Below are positions 1-8,563 of a stretch of DNA of 53,145 nt, in pieces. Position 1 is the stretch's first letter; each line of letters begins with the position of its first letter. Source of the DNA: Bacillus albus (GTDB lineage: Bacteria > Bacillota > Bacilli > Bacillales > Bacillaceae_G). The DNA is taken from positions 1-53,145 of the forward strand of contig NZ_MAOE01000092.1 in assembly GCF_001884185.1 (NCBI RefSeq), written 5' to 3'. A program made the translations under genes and the position numbers. Under the pieces are notes generated by a model. The model searched no databases. It was not told the origin of the DNA and worked only from the letters and a program-made list of their open reading frames with translations.

Positions 1-2792
1 TTCTACTGAACCTTTATCTAACTGCTCATTCTCTACTTTTAGTGATAAAACTTTCGTCATACCTTTTTTGATTTCAAACGATACTGGTTCTGTTAATTGT
101 TTGTAACCTGGTAAGCCTGCTTTTTCTACTAATTTGTACTTTCCTACAGATAAGTCTGAGACTTTCACTTTTCCTTCTTTATCTGTCGTTACTTCGGTTA
201 CCACTTTTCCCTGCTCATCTTGCACTTCGAAGACTACACCTGCTAATGCTTTTTGACTGTCTTTATCTACTTTTGTAATCTCTACTGAACCTTTATCTAA
301 CTGCTCATTCTCTACTTTTAGTGATAAAACCTCTGTCATACCTTTTTTGATTTCGAATGATACTGGCTCTGTTAGTTTTTTGTAGCCTGGTAAATTCTCT
401 ACTTCTACTAGTTTGTAACTTCCTACAGATAGATCTGAAATTTTCGCTTTTCCTTCTTTATCTGTTTTTACTTTCGTTACTACTTTTCCTGCTTCATCTT
501 GGATTTCAAAGACTACGCCTTCTAATGCTTTCTGACTGTCTTTATCTACTTTTGTAATTTCTACTGAACCTTTATCTACTAATTCGTTCTCTACTTTTAG
601 TGATAAAACTTCTGTCATACCTTTTTTAATTTCAAACGATACTGGTTTTGCTAGTTTTTTATATCCTGGTAAGCTTTCTACCTCTACTAGCTTATATTTC
701 CCTACTGATAAATCTGAAACGTTTGCTTTTCCTTCTTTATCTGTCGTTACTTTCGTTACTACTTTATCTTTTTCGTCTTGCACTTCGAATGTTACGCCCG
801 CTAATACTGAGCCACTTTCTTTGTCCACTTTTGTAATCTCTACTGAACCTTTATCTAACAGCTCGTTCTCTACTTTCAATGATAAAACTTTCGTCATACC
901 TTTTTTGATTTCAAACGATACTGGTTCTGTTAATTGTTTGTAACCTGGTAAGCCTGCTTTTTCTACTAATTTGTACTTTCCTACAGATAAGTCTGAGACT
1001 TTCACTTTTCCTTCTTTATCTGTCGTTACTTCGGTTACCACTTTTCCCTGCTCATCTTGCACTTCGAAGACTACACCTGCTAATGCTTTTTGACTGTCTT
1101 TATCTACTTTTGTAATTTCTATGTTACCCTTGTCTAACATTTCATTTTCTACTGTTAAAACAAGAGATTTTGTCATGCCTTTTTCAATTTGGAAAGTAAT
1201 CGGATCTATTAATTGTTTATATCCTTTTGGTGCTTTTACTTCTACTAACTTGTATGTGCCAACTGATAAATTAGTAACTTGTGCTTGTCCTTTTTTATCT
1301 GTCGTTATTTTAGCGACTACTTGTCCTGCTTCATCTTGAATTTCAAAGACTGCATCAGCTAAAGCATCTTTATTTTCTTTATCTACTTTTGTAATTTCTA
1401 CATTTCCTGTATCCACTAATTCATTTTCGACAGTTAATTGTAGTGCTGTTATTCTACCCTTTTCAATTTCGAATGAAATTGGTTTTTCAAGTGGTTTGTA
1501 TCCCGCTGGTGTCTCTACTTCCACCAACTCATACTTCCCAATGGATAAATCTGAAACATTTGCTTTTCCTTCTTTATCCGTTTTTACTTTTGCAACTACT
1601 TTTCCTTTTGAATCACGTACTTCAAATACAACATTTTCTAATGGTGCTTTACTATCTTTATCTATTTTTGTTATCTCGACATTCCCTGTATCCACCATTT
1701 CATTTTCTACTTTTAATGATAGGACTTCGGTCATGCCTTTTTTAATTTCAAATGATATTGGTTTTTCTAGCTTTTTATAACCAGGTAAACTTTCTACCTC
1801 TACTAAGTCATACTTTCCTACAGGTAAATCTGAAACATTTGCTTTTCCAGCTTTATCTGTCGTTACTTTTGTAACTTCATTACCCTTTTCATCTTGGACG
1901 ATGAATGTTACTCCCGCTAACGGTGCTTTATTATCTTTATCTATCTTTGTTATCTCTATATTTCCCGTATCTACCATTTCATTTTCTATTTTTAATGATA
2001 AAATCTCGGTCATGCCTTTTTTAATTTCAAACGATACTGGATCTGTTAATTTTTTATAGCCTGGTAAACTTTCTTTCTCTACTAATTTGTACTTTCCTAC
2101 TGATAGATCTGAGATTTTTGCTTTACCATCTTTATCTGTTTTTACTTCCTTTACTACCGTTCCAGCTTCATCTTGCACTTCAAAGATTACGCCTTTTAAT
2201 GCTTTTTGACTGTCTTTATCTACTTTTGTAATTTCTACTGAGCCTTTATCTAACTGCTCATTCTCTACTTTCAATGATAAGACTGTCGTCATACCTTTTT
2301 TAATTTCAAATGATACTGGATCTGTTAGCTTTTTGTAACCTGGTAAGCTTTTCGTCTCTACTAATTTGTATTTTCCTATTGATAAATCAGAGATTTTTAC
2401 TTTACCATCTTTGTCTGTTTTTACTTCTGTTACTACTTTACCGTTTTCATCTTGCACTTCGAAGACTACGCCTTCTAATACTTTTTGACTATCTTTATCT
2501 ACTTTTGTAATTTCTACTGAACCTTTATCTAACAGTTCGTTCTCTACTTTCAATGATAAAACTTTTGTCATACCTTTTTTGATTTCGAACGATACTGGTT
2601 CTGTGAGCTTTTTATAACCTGGTAAGCTTTTCGTCTCTACTAATTTGTACTTTCCTACTGATAGATCTGAAACGTTTGCTTTTCCATCTTTATCTGTTGT
2701 TACTTTTCTTACTACTTCACTTTTCTCATTTTGGACTTCAAATTCGACACCCGCTAATACTGCACCGCTTTCTTTGTCCACTTTTGTAATTT
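1..2792 (-). repeat. Tandem 279-bp repeats encoding Cna-B domains (ten units)
   Basis: The boundary word recurs at 2, 281, 560, 839, 1118, 1397, 1676, 1955, 2234, 2513 and 2792, a constant period of 279 bp (93 codons) with no frame slip. Two related but diverged 273-bp units continue to about 3345. The stretches at about 44-279 and 881-1116, three units apart, are identical as far as I can compare by eye, while the units between them differ. Confidence 0.93.
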
Positions 2793-4788
2793 CTACATTA
2801 CCTTTGTCTACCATTGCATTTTCTACTGTTATTGGGAATATGCCGTCCCCTGTTACATTTACTTCGAACTCTTTTTCTTTTAATTGGTATCCTTCAGGAG
2901 CTTTCGTTTCTTTTAAAATATATTTTCCTAGTGCTAACGGTTTAGAAATTGCCTTACCATCTTTATCTGTAACAATATGTTCGACTACTACACCGTCTTT
3001 TACTATGTCAAACTCTGCATTTGCTAATGGCTTTTCACCATTTTCCGAATCAATTTTCTTTAATTCAATTTGACCCTTTTGTATAGTATTTTTAATTTCA
3101 ATTGTTTTTGTTTCTCCAGCTTGAAGTGTAACCTCTACTGGTTCTTTTAATTTTTGATATCCTTCTGGTGCTACTATTTCATAAACTTTATACGTCCCAG
3201 GAGCTAAAGTTTGAGGTACTGAAAAACCTTTTTCGTCCGTTTTCAGTTTTGCAACAACTTCATTTGCACTATTTCGAACTTCAAATTCGGCACCTTTTAA
3301 CCCTTTGTTTGGATTCTCAGAATCTGTTTTATGAATCGATACTGTACCGTCTTTTGGAGCTTCAGGCGGCGTAATAGTTACTTCTTTTGATGTTAATGTT
3401 TTATCATCAAAATGTAATTCCGCTTTATTAGGAATCTTCTTATCTACGTAAGAAGATAAGTCTGCATTATTTTTAATTTTCGCCTTGATACTAAGATTAA
3501 TTATCTGGTCTTCATATGACTTATAGTCAAAATTCTCACCAAACGTAAATGTTACTTCACTTCTTTGTTTATCTATATTTAACGTTCCTTTAGAAGTAAT
3601 ATCTTGGCCATTTTGATCATACACTTTTGCCTCTAATACTTCTAAAACATCTTCTAAATCATCACTAATTACCATTGATGTGTATTTAGGAGGATCGTTC
3701 GGTATATGTGTACCAACTTGGTATTGAATAACTTGATCCATTTGTGTTAGCTGCTCATTCTCTACAAGCTTGCCATTCTCATCAACTATATTTTTTTCAA
3801 TACTAGGTGGATTATCGTCACCTGAACCGCTTCCCCCTCCACCACTTACGAATACTTGTCCTACTTTTTCTTCAGTTTTAATATTTTTACCTTCTAATTT
3901 CACAGTATTTTTATGAGGCTTTGCAGCAGGATTAGTAATCTTTGTTTTATATCTTAAAATATAACCTTTTGAACTGTCTGGAAATTCAATTGTAAATCCA
4001 GCCTTTGTTGTATTTATTTTAATGTTAGATAAATCTGCTGGCTTAATATTTGTTGGTGCATAACCATCTTCAAATACAGCCTCTTCTAATACTACGCTGT
4101 CTGTAATTAACTCATGCCCAGGTCCTAATGTATCTGTTAATTTAAGATCTTGCATTTCTGTTCCAGTTGCATTTACATATACAAGCCAATCAGCAATGGA
4201 CGGATCTTCTTGATTATAAGAACCCCATTTCAATAAATTATCTGTATTGGGCTGTGGCTTCGGTCTCTCTGTCGTATTACTTACATTTACTTCTTTATTG
4301 ACGATTTGACCATCAACGTTAAATTCTAATGGAATTTCTTTAACACCATCATATGCTTCTAGACCAAAGTAGAATTCTACGAATAAAGAACCTTTAATGT
4401 TATTCTTTCCTTCTACGTAATCACCCATAGTACACGTTAATAGACCCTTTTTCATCTCACATGTACCAACTGTTTTTCCTTCAGCATCTTTTAAAGGAAA
4501 ACTCATATTCATAAGGTCTTTTCGAAACTCTTTTGGCATATCAATTGTGAATTGATCTCCACTTTTTATTTTTTCTTTAGCTGACCACTTCACTTCTACT
4601 TTCATGCCATCTGAGGCTTGATACGGTTCAGATGTCGTGCCATCAGTACGGGAAATATTAATTTCGTCCACTGGACTTTTCATCACAGCGGCTTGAATCA
4701 CTGGAGCCCACACATTTAGCACTGAAAATAATACTAGAAAAACTAATGAAACCATTGAAATATGCCTTTTATTACTTTTCATTTGCAT
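1..4788 (-). CDS. Giant collagen-adhesin-like surface protein with Cna-B/SpaA repeats (3' end outside window)
   Basis: The frame stays open for 1596 codons to the window edge, so the C-terminus and any LPXTG anchor are not visible. Residues 1-34 are a signal peptide (basic start, hydrophobic core, end APVIQA). Residues 35-310 look like MSCRAMM/collagen-binding Ig folds, followed by a glycine-serine linker near 313-323. A D2-like adhesin domain spans about 323-480. Twelve Cna-B (SpaA) domains follow: two of 91 residues (482-663) and ten of exactly 93 (664-1593). Each repeat has ITKVDK, FEV, GKYKLVE, PGYKxL and VENE, the Lys, Glu and Asn expected for internal isopeptide bonds. The start ATG at 4788 follows TAGGAGGGAATT; ATG 4782 is possible. 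In B. thuringiensis a collagen adhesion gene called cap is reported (from memory) to be controlled by a c-di-GMP riboswitch, and this gene has such a leader. Attachment to host or surface matrix is inferred. Confidence 0.93.
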   Translation of the reverse strand, partial: MQMKSNKRHISMVSLVFLVLFSVLNVWAPVIQAAVMKSPVDEINISRTDGTTSEPYQASDGMKVEVKWSAKEKIKSGDQFTIDMPKEFRKDLMNMSFPLKDAEGKTVGTCEMKKGLLTCTMGDYVEGKNNIKGSLFVEFYFGLEAYDGVKEIPLEFNVDGQIVNKEVNVSNTTERPKPQPNTDNLLKWGSYNQEDPSIADWLVYVNATGTEMQDLKLTDTLGPGHELITDSVVLEEAVFEDGYAPTNIKPADLSNIKINTTKAGFTIEFPDSSKGYILRYKTKITNPAAKPHKNTVKLEGKNIKTEEKVGQVFVSGGGGSGSGDDNPPSIEKNIVDENGKLVENEQLTQMDQVIQYQVGTHIPNDPPKYTSMVISDDLEDVLEVLEAKVYDQNGQDITSKGTLNIDKQRSEVTFTFGENFDYKSYEDQIINLSIKAKIKNNADLSSYVDKKIPNKAELHFDDKTLTSKEVTITPPEAPKDGTVSIHKTDSENPNKGLKGAEFEVRNSANEVVAKLKTDEKGFSVPQTLAPGTYKVYEIVAPEGYQKLKEPVEVTLQAGETKTIEIKNTIQKGQIELKKIDSENGEKPLANAEFDIVKDGVVVEHIVTDKDGKAISKPLALGKYILKETKAPEGYQLKEKEFEVNVTGDGIFPITVENAMVDKGNVEITKVDKESGAVLAGVEFEVQNEKSEVVRKVTTDKDGKANVSDLSVGKYKLVETKSLPGYKKLTEPVSFEIKKGMTKVLSLKVENELLDKGSVEITKVDKDSQKVLEGVVFEVQDENGKVVTEVKTDKDGKVKISDLSIGKYKLVETKSLPGYKKLTDPVSFEIKKGMTTVLSLKVENEQLDKGSVEITKVDKDSQKALKGVIFEVQDEAGTVVKEVKTDKDGKAKISDLSVGKYKLVEKESLPGYKKLTDPVSFEIKKGMTEILSLKIENEMVDTGNIEITKIDKDNKAPLAGVTFIVQDEKGNEVTKVTTDKAGKANVSDLPVGKYDLVEVESLPGYKKLEKPISFEIKKGMTEVLSLKVENEMVDTGNVEITKIDKDSKAPLENVVFEVRDSKGKVVAKVKTDKEGKANVSDLSIGKYELVEVETPAGYKPLEKPISFEIEKGRITALQLTVENELVDTGNVEITKVDKENKDALADAVFEIQDEAGQVVAKITTDKKGQAQVTNLSVGTYKLVEVKAPKGYKQLIDPITFQIEKGMTKSLVLTVENEMLDKGNIEITKVDKDSQKALAGVVFEVQDEQGKVVTEVTTDKEGKVKVSDLSVGKYKLVEKAGLPGYKQLTEPVSFEIKKGMTKVLSLKVENELLDKGSVEITKVDKESGSVLAGVTFEVQDEKDKVVTKVTTDKEGKANVSDLSVGKYKLVEVESLPGYKKLAKPVSFEIKKGMTEVLSLKVENELVDKGSVEITKVDKDSQKALEGVVFEIQDEAGKVVTKVKTDKEGKAKISDLSVGSYKLVEVENLPGYKKLTEPVSFEIKKGMTEVLSLKVENEQLDKGSVEITKVDKDSQKALAGVVFEVQDEQGKVVTEVTTDKEGKVKVSDLSVGKYKLVEKAGLPGYKQLTEPVSFEIKKGMTKVLSLKVENEQLDKGSVE

Positions 4789-4819
4789 AATTCCCTCCTA
4801 TTTTTTATATTTATATAAC

Positions 4820-4868
4820 AAAAAAAGACCGTCCGGTTGCATCAAAAATGTGCAACCAGACGATCTTA
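4820..4868 (-). terminator. Leader terminator (expression platform) of the adhesin riboswitch
   Basis: Read on the minus strand, arms 4867-4851 and 4841-4826 form a GC-rich hairpin of about 15 bp around a short A/U loop. It ends in a run of seven T about 30 bases before the adhesin ATG. The 5' arm is the 3' end of the c-di-GMP aptamer, so ligand binding and terminator formation should compete. Confidence 0.85.
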
Positions 4869-4933
4869 GTAACCAATATGTATTACCGTAGACTCTAAGC
4901 TTTGCGGCCTATCCTTTCGAATAGTGTGCTAAA
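4851..4933 (-). promoter_or_regulatory. c-di-GMP-I (GEMM-I) riboswitch aptamer upstream of the adhesin
   Basis: The minus strand shows the GEMM-I layout: AGC-ACA, then CTATTC-GAAA-GGATAG (a GAAA-tetraloop stem), CCGCAAA and GCT closing P2. After that come GTCTACGG, a second stem closed by GTTACTAAGAT, and the typical 3' end GTCTGGTTGCA. This matches the consensus GGC-AAA-stem-GAAA-stem-GACGCAAA-GCC that I know for the class. A 5' partner for the final GGTTGCA strand (P1) is not evident. Because the terminator 5' arm reuses the aptamer 3' end, I infer read-through when ligand is bound, but the direction needs measurement. Confidence 0.85.
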
Positions 4934-4982
4934 AATATCTTTTATTCTTTTTTTGTTTCATTTTCCTCTTAAACCAAATATT

Positions 4983-5011
4983 ACTATACCGTCTGGACGG
5001 TTATAATTCAA
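4983..5011 (-). promoter_or_regulatory. Adhesin promoter with TetR-type operator in the spacer
   Basis: On the minus strand: -35 TTGAAT (5011-5006), a 17-base spacer, and -10 TATAGT (4988-4983). The spacer holds a perfect inverted repeat, ACCGTC-TG-GACGGT at 4988-5001, a size and style typical of TetR-family operators. A repressor there would block the adhesin promoter directly. The TetR gene immediately upstream is the obvious candidate (inference). Confidence 0.8.
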
Positions 5012-5041
5012 CACTTTATAAATTGTTCTATTTTTCTAACA

Positions 5042-5090
5042 AAAAAAATAATTCACCATTTCATTAAATAAGCAATGGTGAATTATTTTA
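5042..5090 (-). terminator. Terminator after the TetR gene
   Basis: Arms AATAATTCACCATT and AATGGTGAATTATT around a 13-base loop, with a run of T on the minus strand. It lies just past the TetR stop at 5111 and isolates that gene from the adhesin promoter. Confidence 0.85.
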
Positions 5091-5110
5091 AATTATATAG
5101 TTTGTATATC

Positions 5111-5647
5111 CTATTTATATGAATTACTAATAAGAGCTCGAATCACTTTTTCTCTTAATTCGGGGCTTAGTCTTCCAACCCCTAAATATTCCGAATACCA
5201 TAATCCATCTGCTGCTAATCGAATAATTGTGGCACAAACCGAATCTATCTCATCATTTTCTATTTTATGTTGCAGTTGCTGAAATGATTTTTGTAACGGT
5301 TCAAGTAATTCAGGTTTTAACATTAATGCTGCCATCATACTACTACCTAGCTCTTCTACTCTTCTCTCATTACTTAATCTTTCCTCTACAAAAGAACGTA
5401 CCCATTTTCCTTTCTTCTCTAAGTCTTCTGCTGCTTTATTATAGATAGCGTCTTGATACTCCTCCGTCCCTTTGAGTATCATCCCCTCTATTAAAGCTTC
5501 TTTAGTTGAATAGTGATACAACAATCCACCTTTACTTATCCCCGCCTCTTTTGCTACTGCTTCTAAGGTTAACTTAGCAACCCCTTTACATTGCACAATT
5601 TGGGAAGCGGCTGCTAAAATCTTTTGCCGTGTTATACTTATACTCAT
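5111..5647 (-). CDS. TetR/AcrR family transcriptional regulator
   Basis: 178 residues. Residues 5-52 form the TetR DNA-binding domain (TRQKILAAASQIV, then the helix-turn-helix LEAVAKEAGISKGGLLYHY and STKEALIEG). The rest is a helical ligand/dimer domain with no recognisable ligand signature. The gene reads toward the adhesin but is separated from it by its own terminator. The nearest TetR-type palindrome is not at its own promoter but inside the adhesin promoter, so adhesin repression is the likely job (inference). The ligand is unknown. Confidence 0.9.
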   Translation of the reverse strand: MSISITRQKILAAASQIVQCKGVAKLTLEAVAKEAGISKGGLLYHYSTKEALIEGMILKGTEEYQDAIYNKAAEDLEKKGKWVRSFVEERLSNERRVEELGSSMMAALMLKPELLEPLQKSFQQLQHKIENDEIDSVCATIIRLAADGLWYSEYLGVGRLSPELREKVIRALISNSYK

Positions 5648-5892
5648 TCCTTTTTAAAACCCCATTTCTACTAAATTTATATAAATACGTATCTTATTTT
5701 TAATATCGCTGAGTAATAATAAATATTTTCTTTATACAACAAAAGCCTCATCGCCTTTGAATTATTCGTTGCTTCTTCTATTAAAAATTTCCATATCATT
5801 CAATATGATAACATTAAACGCTCAAAGTTGACTATACATCTATACTTTTATATTCATTGAAAATATATCCATAAATACGAAATGCATACAAA

Positions 5893-5922
5893 TTGATTAT
5901 CCTTATATATCTAATCTATAAT
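5893..5922 (+). promoter_or_regulatory. Predicted sigma-A promoter for the gene at 5979
   Basis: TTGATT at 5893-5898, an 18-base spacer, and TATAAT at 5917-5922, about 55 bases before the start codon. The rest of the 5648-5969 interval is A/T-rich and shows nothing else I can support. Confidence 0.6.
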
Positions 5923-5978
5923 TTAAAGAGGTTTATATTTTCATAAAAATAAAGTGAAATTTTATAAGGATGATTCCG

Positions 5979-6363
5979 TTGAAAAAATTTTCTATTAGTT
6001 ATTTAATATGCTTACTAGTTTTCTCTATCACTGTGAATGTTTTACAGTATGCACAAACTCCAAATTATGCGGATTCATGGGGACCGATTTGGATATCTAT
6101 TATTATGTTTTCAATTCTTGGAAGCATTCCTGTTCTTATCGGTTGTTTTATTAGGTGAATTTTGTTATAGAAAAATAAAAGGAAGTCACGAATTAAAAAT
6201 CGGGATTCCTTTATTTATAGTGTTAGGTATTTCCTACAATCATTTATTCTTTATGTGGTTTAACAACAAAGATTTTCTATCCTTTACTTTAGAAGCTTTT
6301 CTGGATACTGGCCTTCCTATTACTGTATCATCTGTACTGTTTTATCTTTTCAGACGGCGTTAA
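5979..6363 (+). pseudogene. Small multi-span membrane protein, broken by a one-base frameshift
   Basis: A TTG start at 5979 follows AAGGATG; ATG 5970 is the alternative. The first frame gives a basic start and two hydrophobic segments (SYLICLLVFSITVNVL, then WISIIMFSILGSIPVLIG) and stops at 6158. The +1 frame continues naturally with VVLLGEFCYRK, GIPLFIVLGISYNHLFF and further hydrophobic segments to the stop at 6363. Removing one G of the GG at 6141-6142 joins the two into one membrane protein of about 127 residues. Function unknown. It may be a true pseudogene or a sequencing or assembly error. Confidence 0.75.
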
Positions 6364-6378
6364 TTCTTTATTCACTAC

Positions 6379-6423
6379 AAAAAAATGTTATTACTCCTGT
6401 TACATCGAGTAATAACATTTTTA
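6379..6423. terminator. Bidirectional terminator
   Basis: AAAATGTTATTACTC pairs with GAGTAATAACATTTT around a 10-base loop, with A-run and T-run flanks. It ends the 5979 transcript and the small Cys gene from the other side. Confidence 0.85.
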
Positions 6424-6434
6424 TTTAAAGCTAT

Positions 6435-6575
6435 TTAACAAACTTGCTTCCAACTAGCATCCTTCATATCTTCACTAGTCGGCTTTCTAACTAATTTCAC
6501 TAAACATTCCTCGCAAGCACCAAATGCAATGAAGTTTTTCTGTGCTTGTCTTCCGCAAAAGACGAGCCATTCTAT
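6435..6575 (-). CDS. Small four-cysteine protein with an apparent ATA start
   Basis: 46 codons follow directly after the TAA of the PH-domain gene and in the same frame. The protein has a plausible composition: start EWLVFCGRQAQ, then ACEECLVKLVRKP, and a terminal Cys. The CxxC plus two more Cys suggest zinc binding. GTGAGG lies 5-7 bases before an ATA codon at 6575-6573, exactly where an ATG should be. It is either an ATG mutated to ATA, a rare ATA start, or read-through of the upstream stop. Function unknown. Confidence 0.5.
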   Translation of the reverse strand: MEWLVFCGRQAQKNFIAFGACEECLVKLVRKPTSEDMKDASWKQVC

Positions 6576-8024
6576 TTAATCCTCACTTAATTCCTTCTTA
6601 TACCAACCCTGCATTCTCTCCGCATCTTCTACTCTCGTATGCTCTAATTTATAATCCGATGATGCGTTAGAGAACTTATACGTACATAAATTTGCACGGC
6701 GCTGGAAGTATGATTGTGTCTTTTCCATTGATTGGACGTGCCTTCTTCTAACAAGTCCTGTATATTTGCCGACGCTGCGATATACAAGCGTAATTTGCTC
6801 TCCGTTTACACTGTAACCATTTGTTTTAAATGTTGCGTATCCAAGTGTAAAGATGAGAATCGCGAGTGGAATTAATGCCCACATGATGAAGTGCTTTTCA
6901 GAGTATATACTTATTCCAATAAGCGGGATTGCTAGCATTGCGAAGAATATAAAACTATCAATTAAGTAACGACGCAATGCCGATTTTGGTAATGAAATAA
7001 TGTTTGTATTCAGTTCGTATGGTAATTGTAAATGTGCGAGTAACTGTTGTACGCGATCTTTTCGAATGATAGGATGCAGTGTAACTTTTTCTTTCTCGTC
7101 ACCCAGTCCTTTACCTTGAATCACTTCTACTTGCACAGCACAATAACCGAATGGCTGACGTAAAATACTTTCTTTTATCGTAATACCTTGAATACGATGC
7201 AATTTTAGGACAAGTTCTTTTTTCTCAAGTAATCCTTGTGAAATGCGGACTTCGTCATTCCTTCGATTCACTGTGAAATCTCCATGTTTTAATGCATAAC
7301 CAATTGTAGATATAACCCACGAAAGGACGAGTAAAATAGCTATCATGAAAATCCAGCCATATATATCATGTTCCATTACATACGACTTTACGCTATTCTC
7401 TATCCATTTCGGAATGTACTCATCTACTTGATGATACACAAAGAAGATTAACGAGAATAATAGTCCAAACTGACCAGATGTAACAGACGCTAGTAAAATT
7501 TCTTTCCAAGTTAATTTATATTCTGTCGCTTGTTTTTCTTCTGTAATGATTTCTTTTTCTACTACCTCTTCTGATGTTTCTTCTACTTTCACTTCTGAAG
7601 TTGGCTCATTTAGCATGGCAATAAGCTCTGTTGCTTCTTCTACTGTAATACCAGCTAAGCTTACTTCTGCATCATCGCCCCCGCCAGCTGTTTCAATTTG
7701 AATTTTCTTTAAGCCAAGCATTTGATATAACACGTTAGAACTTGTATTAATCGTTTGCACACGTTCTTTATTTAAGTAGCTCTCCTTCTTTACAAAGAGC
7801 CCTTGCTTCACATGTAATACGTTATTTTCAACCCAGTATGTTGTGTAATACCATTTTTCAAATGCTGAAAAGACGGTGAGTAAACCGAATGCAGCGGGAA
7901 TTAAATACCAAAACGGAAATTTTCCGTTTAAGCTAAACATGAAAATAATGAGTGGGATAAAGTCTGTTATTTTTAATTCTAATAACATCGTGATTGGATG
8001 CTGCCTCTTATACATCCTCATCAC
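6576..8024 (-). CDS. ydbT: PH domain-containing membrane protein, YdbT-like
   Basis: 482 residues, close to the roughly 490 of B. subtilis YdbT. It has repeated modules of a transmembrane pair followed by a bacterial PH (bPH2, DUF304) domain: residues about 15-140 (VLHVKQGLFVKKESYLNKERVQTI), about 215-345 (VRISQGLLEKKELVLKLHRIQGI) and about 365-475 (ITLVYRSVGKYTGLVRRRHVQSME). A glutamate-rich linker is near 140-165. The GTG at 8024 overlaps the end of the YdbS-like gene by 17 bases, so the two are co-translated. In B. subtilis the pair is linked to antimicrobial resistance; here that is only inferred from the family. Confidence 0.88.
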   Translation of the reverse strand: MMRMYKRQHPITMLLELKITDFIPLIIFMFSLNGKFPFWYLIPAAFGLLTVFSAFEKWYYTTYWVENNVLHVKQGLFVKKESYLNKERVQTINTSSNVLYQMLGLKKIQIETAGGGDDAEVSLAGITVEEATELIAMLNEPTSEVKVEETSEEVVEKEIITEEKQATEYKLTWKEILLASVTSGQFGLLFSLIFFVYHQVDEYIPKWIENSVKSYVMEHDIYGWIFMIAILLVLSWVISTIGYALKHGDFTVNRRNDEVRISQGLLEKKELVLKLHRIQGITIKESILRQPFGYCAVQVEVIQGKGLGDEKEKVTLHPIIRKDRVQQLLAHLQLPYELNTNIISLPKSALRRYLIDSFIFFAMLAIPLIGISIYSEKHFIMWALIPLAILIFTLGYATFKTNGYSVNGEQITLVYRSVGKYTGLVRRRHVQSMEKTQSYFQRRANLCTYKFSNASSDYKLEHTRVEDAERMQGWYKKELSED

Positions 8025-8484
8025 TCACTTTCGCTAATTCTGCGATTTTTGTTTTCAACATTTCTGCTTCATACATCGTTAAACCTGGGATGCTGTGGGA
8101 AGTTGCTGCTGTTGAAATGTGCAATTCTGCTAATCCATATTTTCTCATAATTGGACCCTGTTCAATCGTAACGTGCTGTACACGAATCATCGGTACTAAT
8201 ACACGCTTTACGACGAAAAGACCGTGCTGAATTTCAAGCTCTTCTTCATTTAATTGATAACTGTAATAACGTTGACGTAGTTTCGGGAATAAGAAGTACG
8301 AAAATGGTGCGAACACAACTGTTAGCCCAATCATCACATACAAAATCCACGCCCACCAATCAAACTTTATCATGAGGAAAAGGTAAGCTAAAATGACGAT
8401 AATACCGATTCCTTCTTCCATTACAGCCCGAACTTTCCACACCTTGACCATGTCAGGGTGAATTTCATTTTTCAATGGATCCAT
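8008..8484 (-). CDS. ydbS: PH domain-containing membrane protein, YdbS-like
   Basis: 158 residues. There are two adjacent transmembrane segments near 25-75 (GIIVILAYLFLMIKFDWWAWILYVMIGLTVV) followed by one bPH2 domain (LEIQHGLFVVKRVLVPMIRVQHVTIEQGP), the arrangement of YdbS. The ATG at 8484 follows TTGGAGTGGTTAC. It is the first gene of a two-gene operon with ydbT. The 80-base upstream gap contains TTACAA-17-TAAAAT as a possible promoter. Confidence 0.88.
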   Translation of the reverse strand: MDPLKNEIHPDMVKVWKVRAVMEEGIGIIVILAYLFLMIKFDWWAWILYVMIGLTVVFAPFSYFLFPKLRQRYYSYQLNEEELEIQHGLFVVKRVLVPMIRVQHVTIEQGPIMRKYGLAELHISTAATSHSIPGLTMYEAEMLKTKIAELAKVSDEDV

Positions 8485-8563
8485 GTAACCACTCCAAATC
8501 TAGTAATCTAATATATGAATACTCTTAATCTATATTTTACATAACTTTACAGAAAATTGTAAT

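Noticed and set aside
1-2792. Regular repeats that could suggest a CRISPR array
   Set aside because: The 279-bp units are coding, without short repeat/unique spacer structure, and stay in frame.
357-3374. Several plus-strand ORFs of 60-142 codons rich in Leu, Phe and Ser
   Set aside because: They are antisense shadows of the repeated adhesin gene; they recur with the 279-bp period and have no ribosome binding sites.
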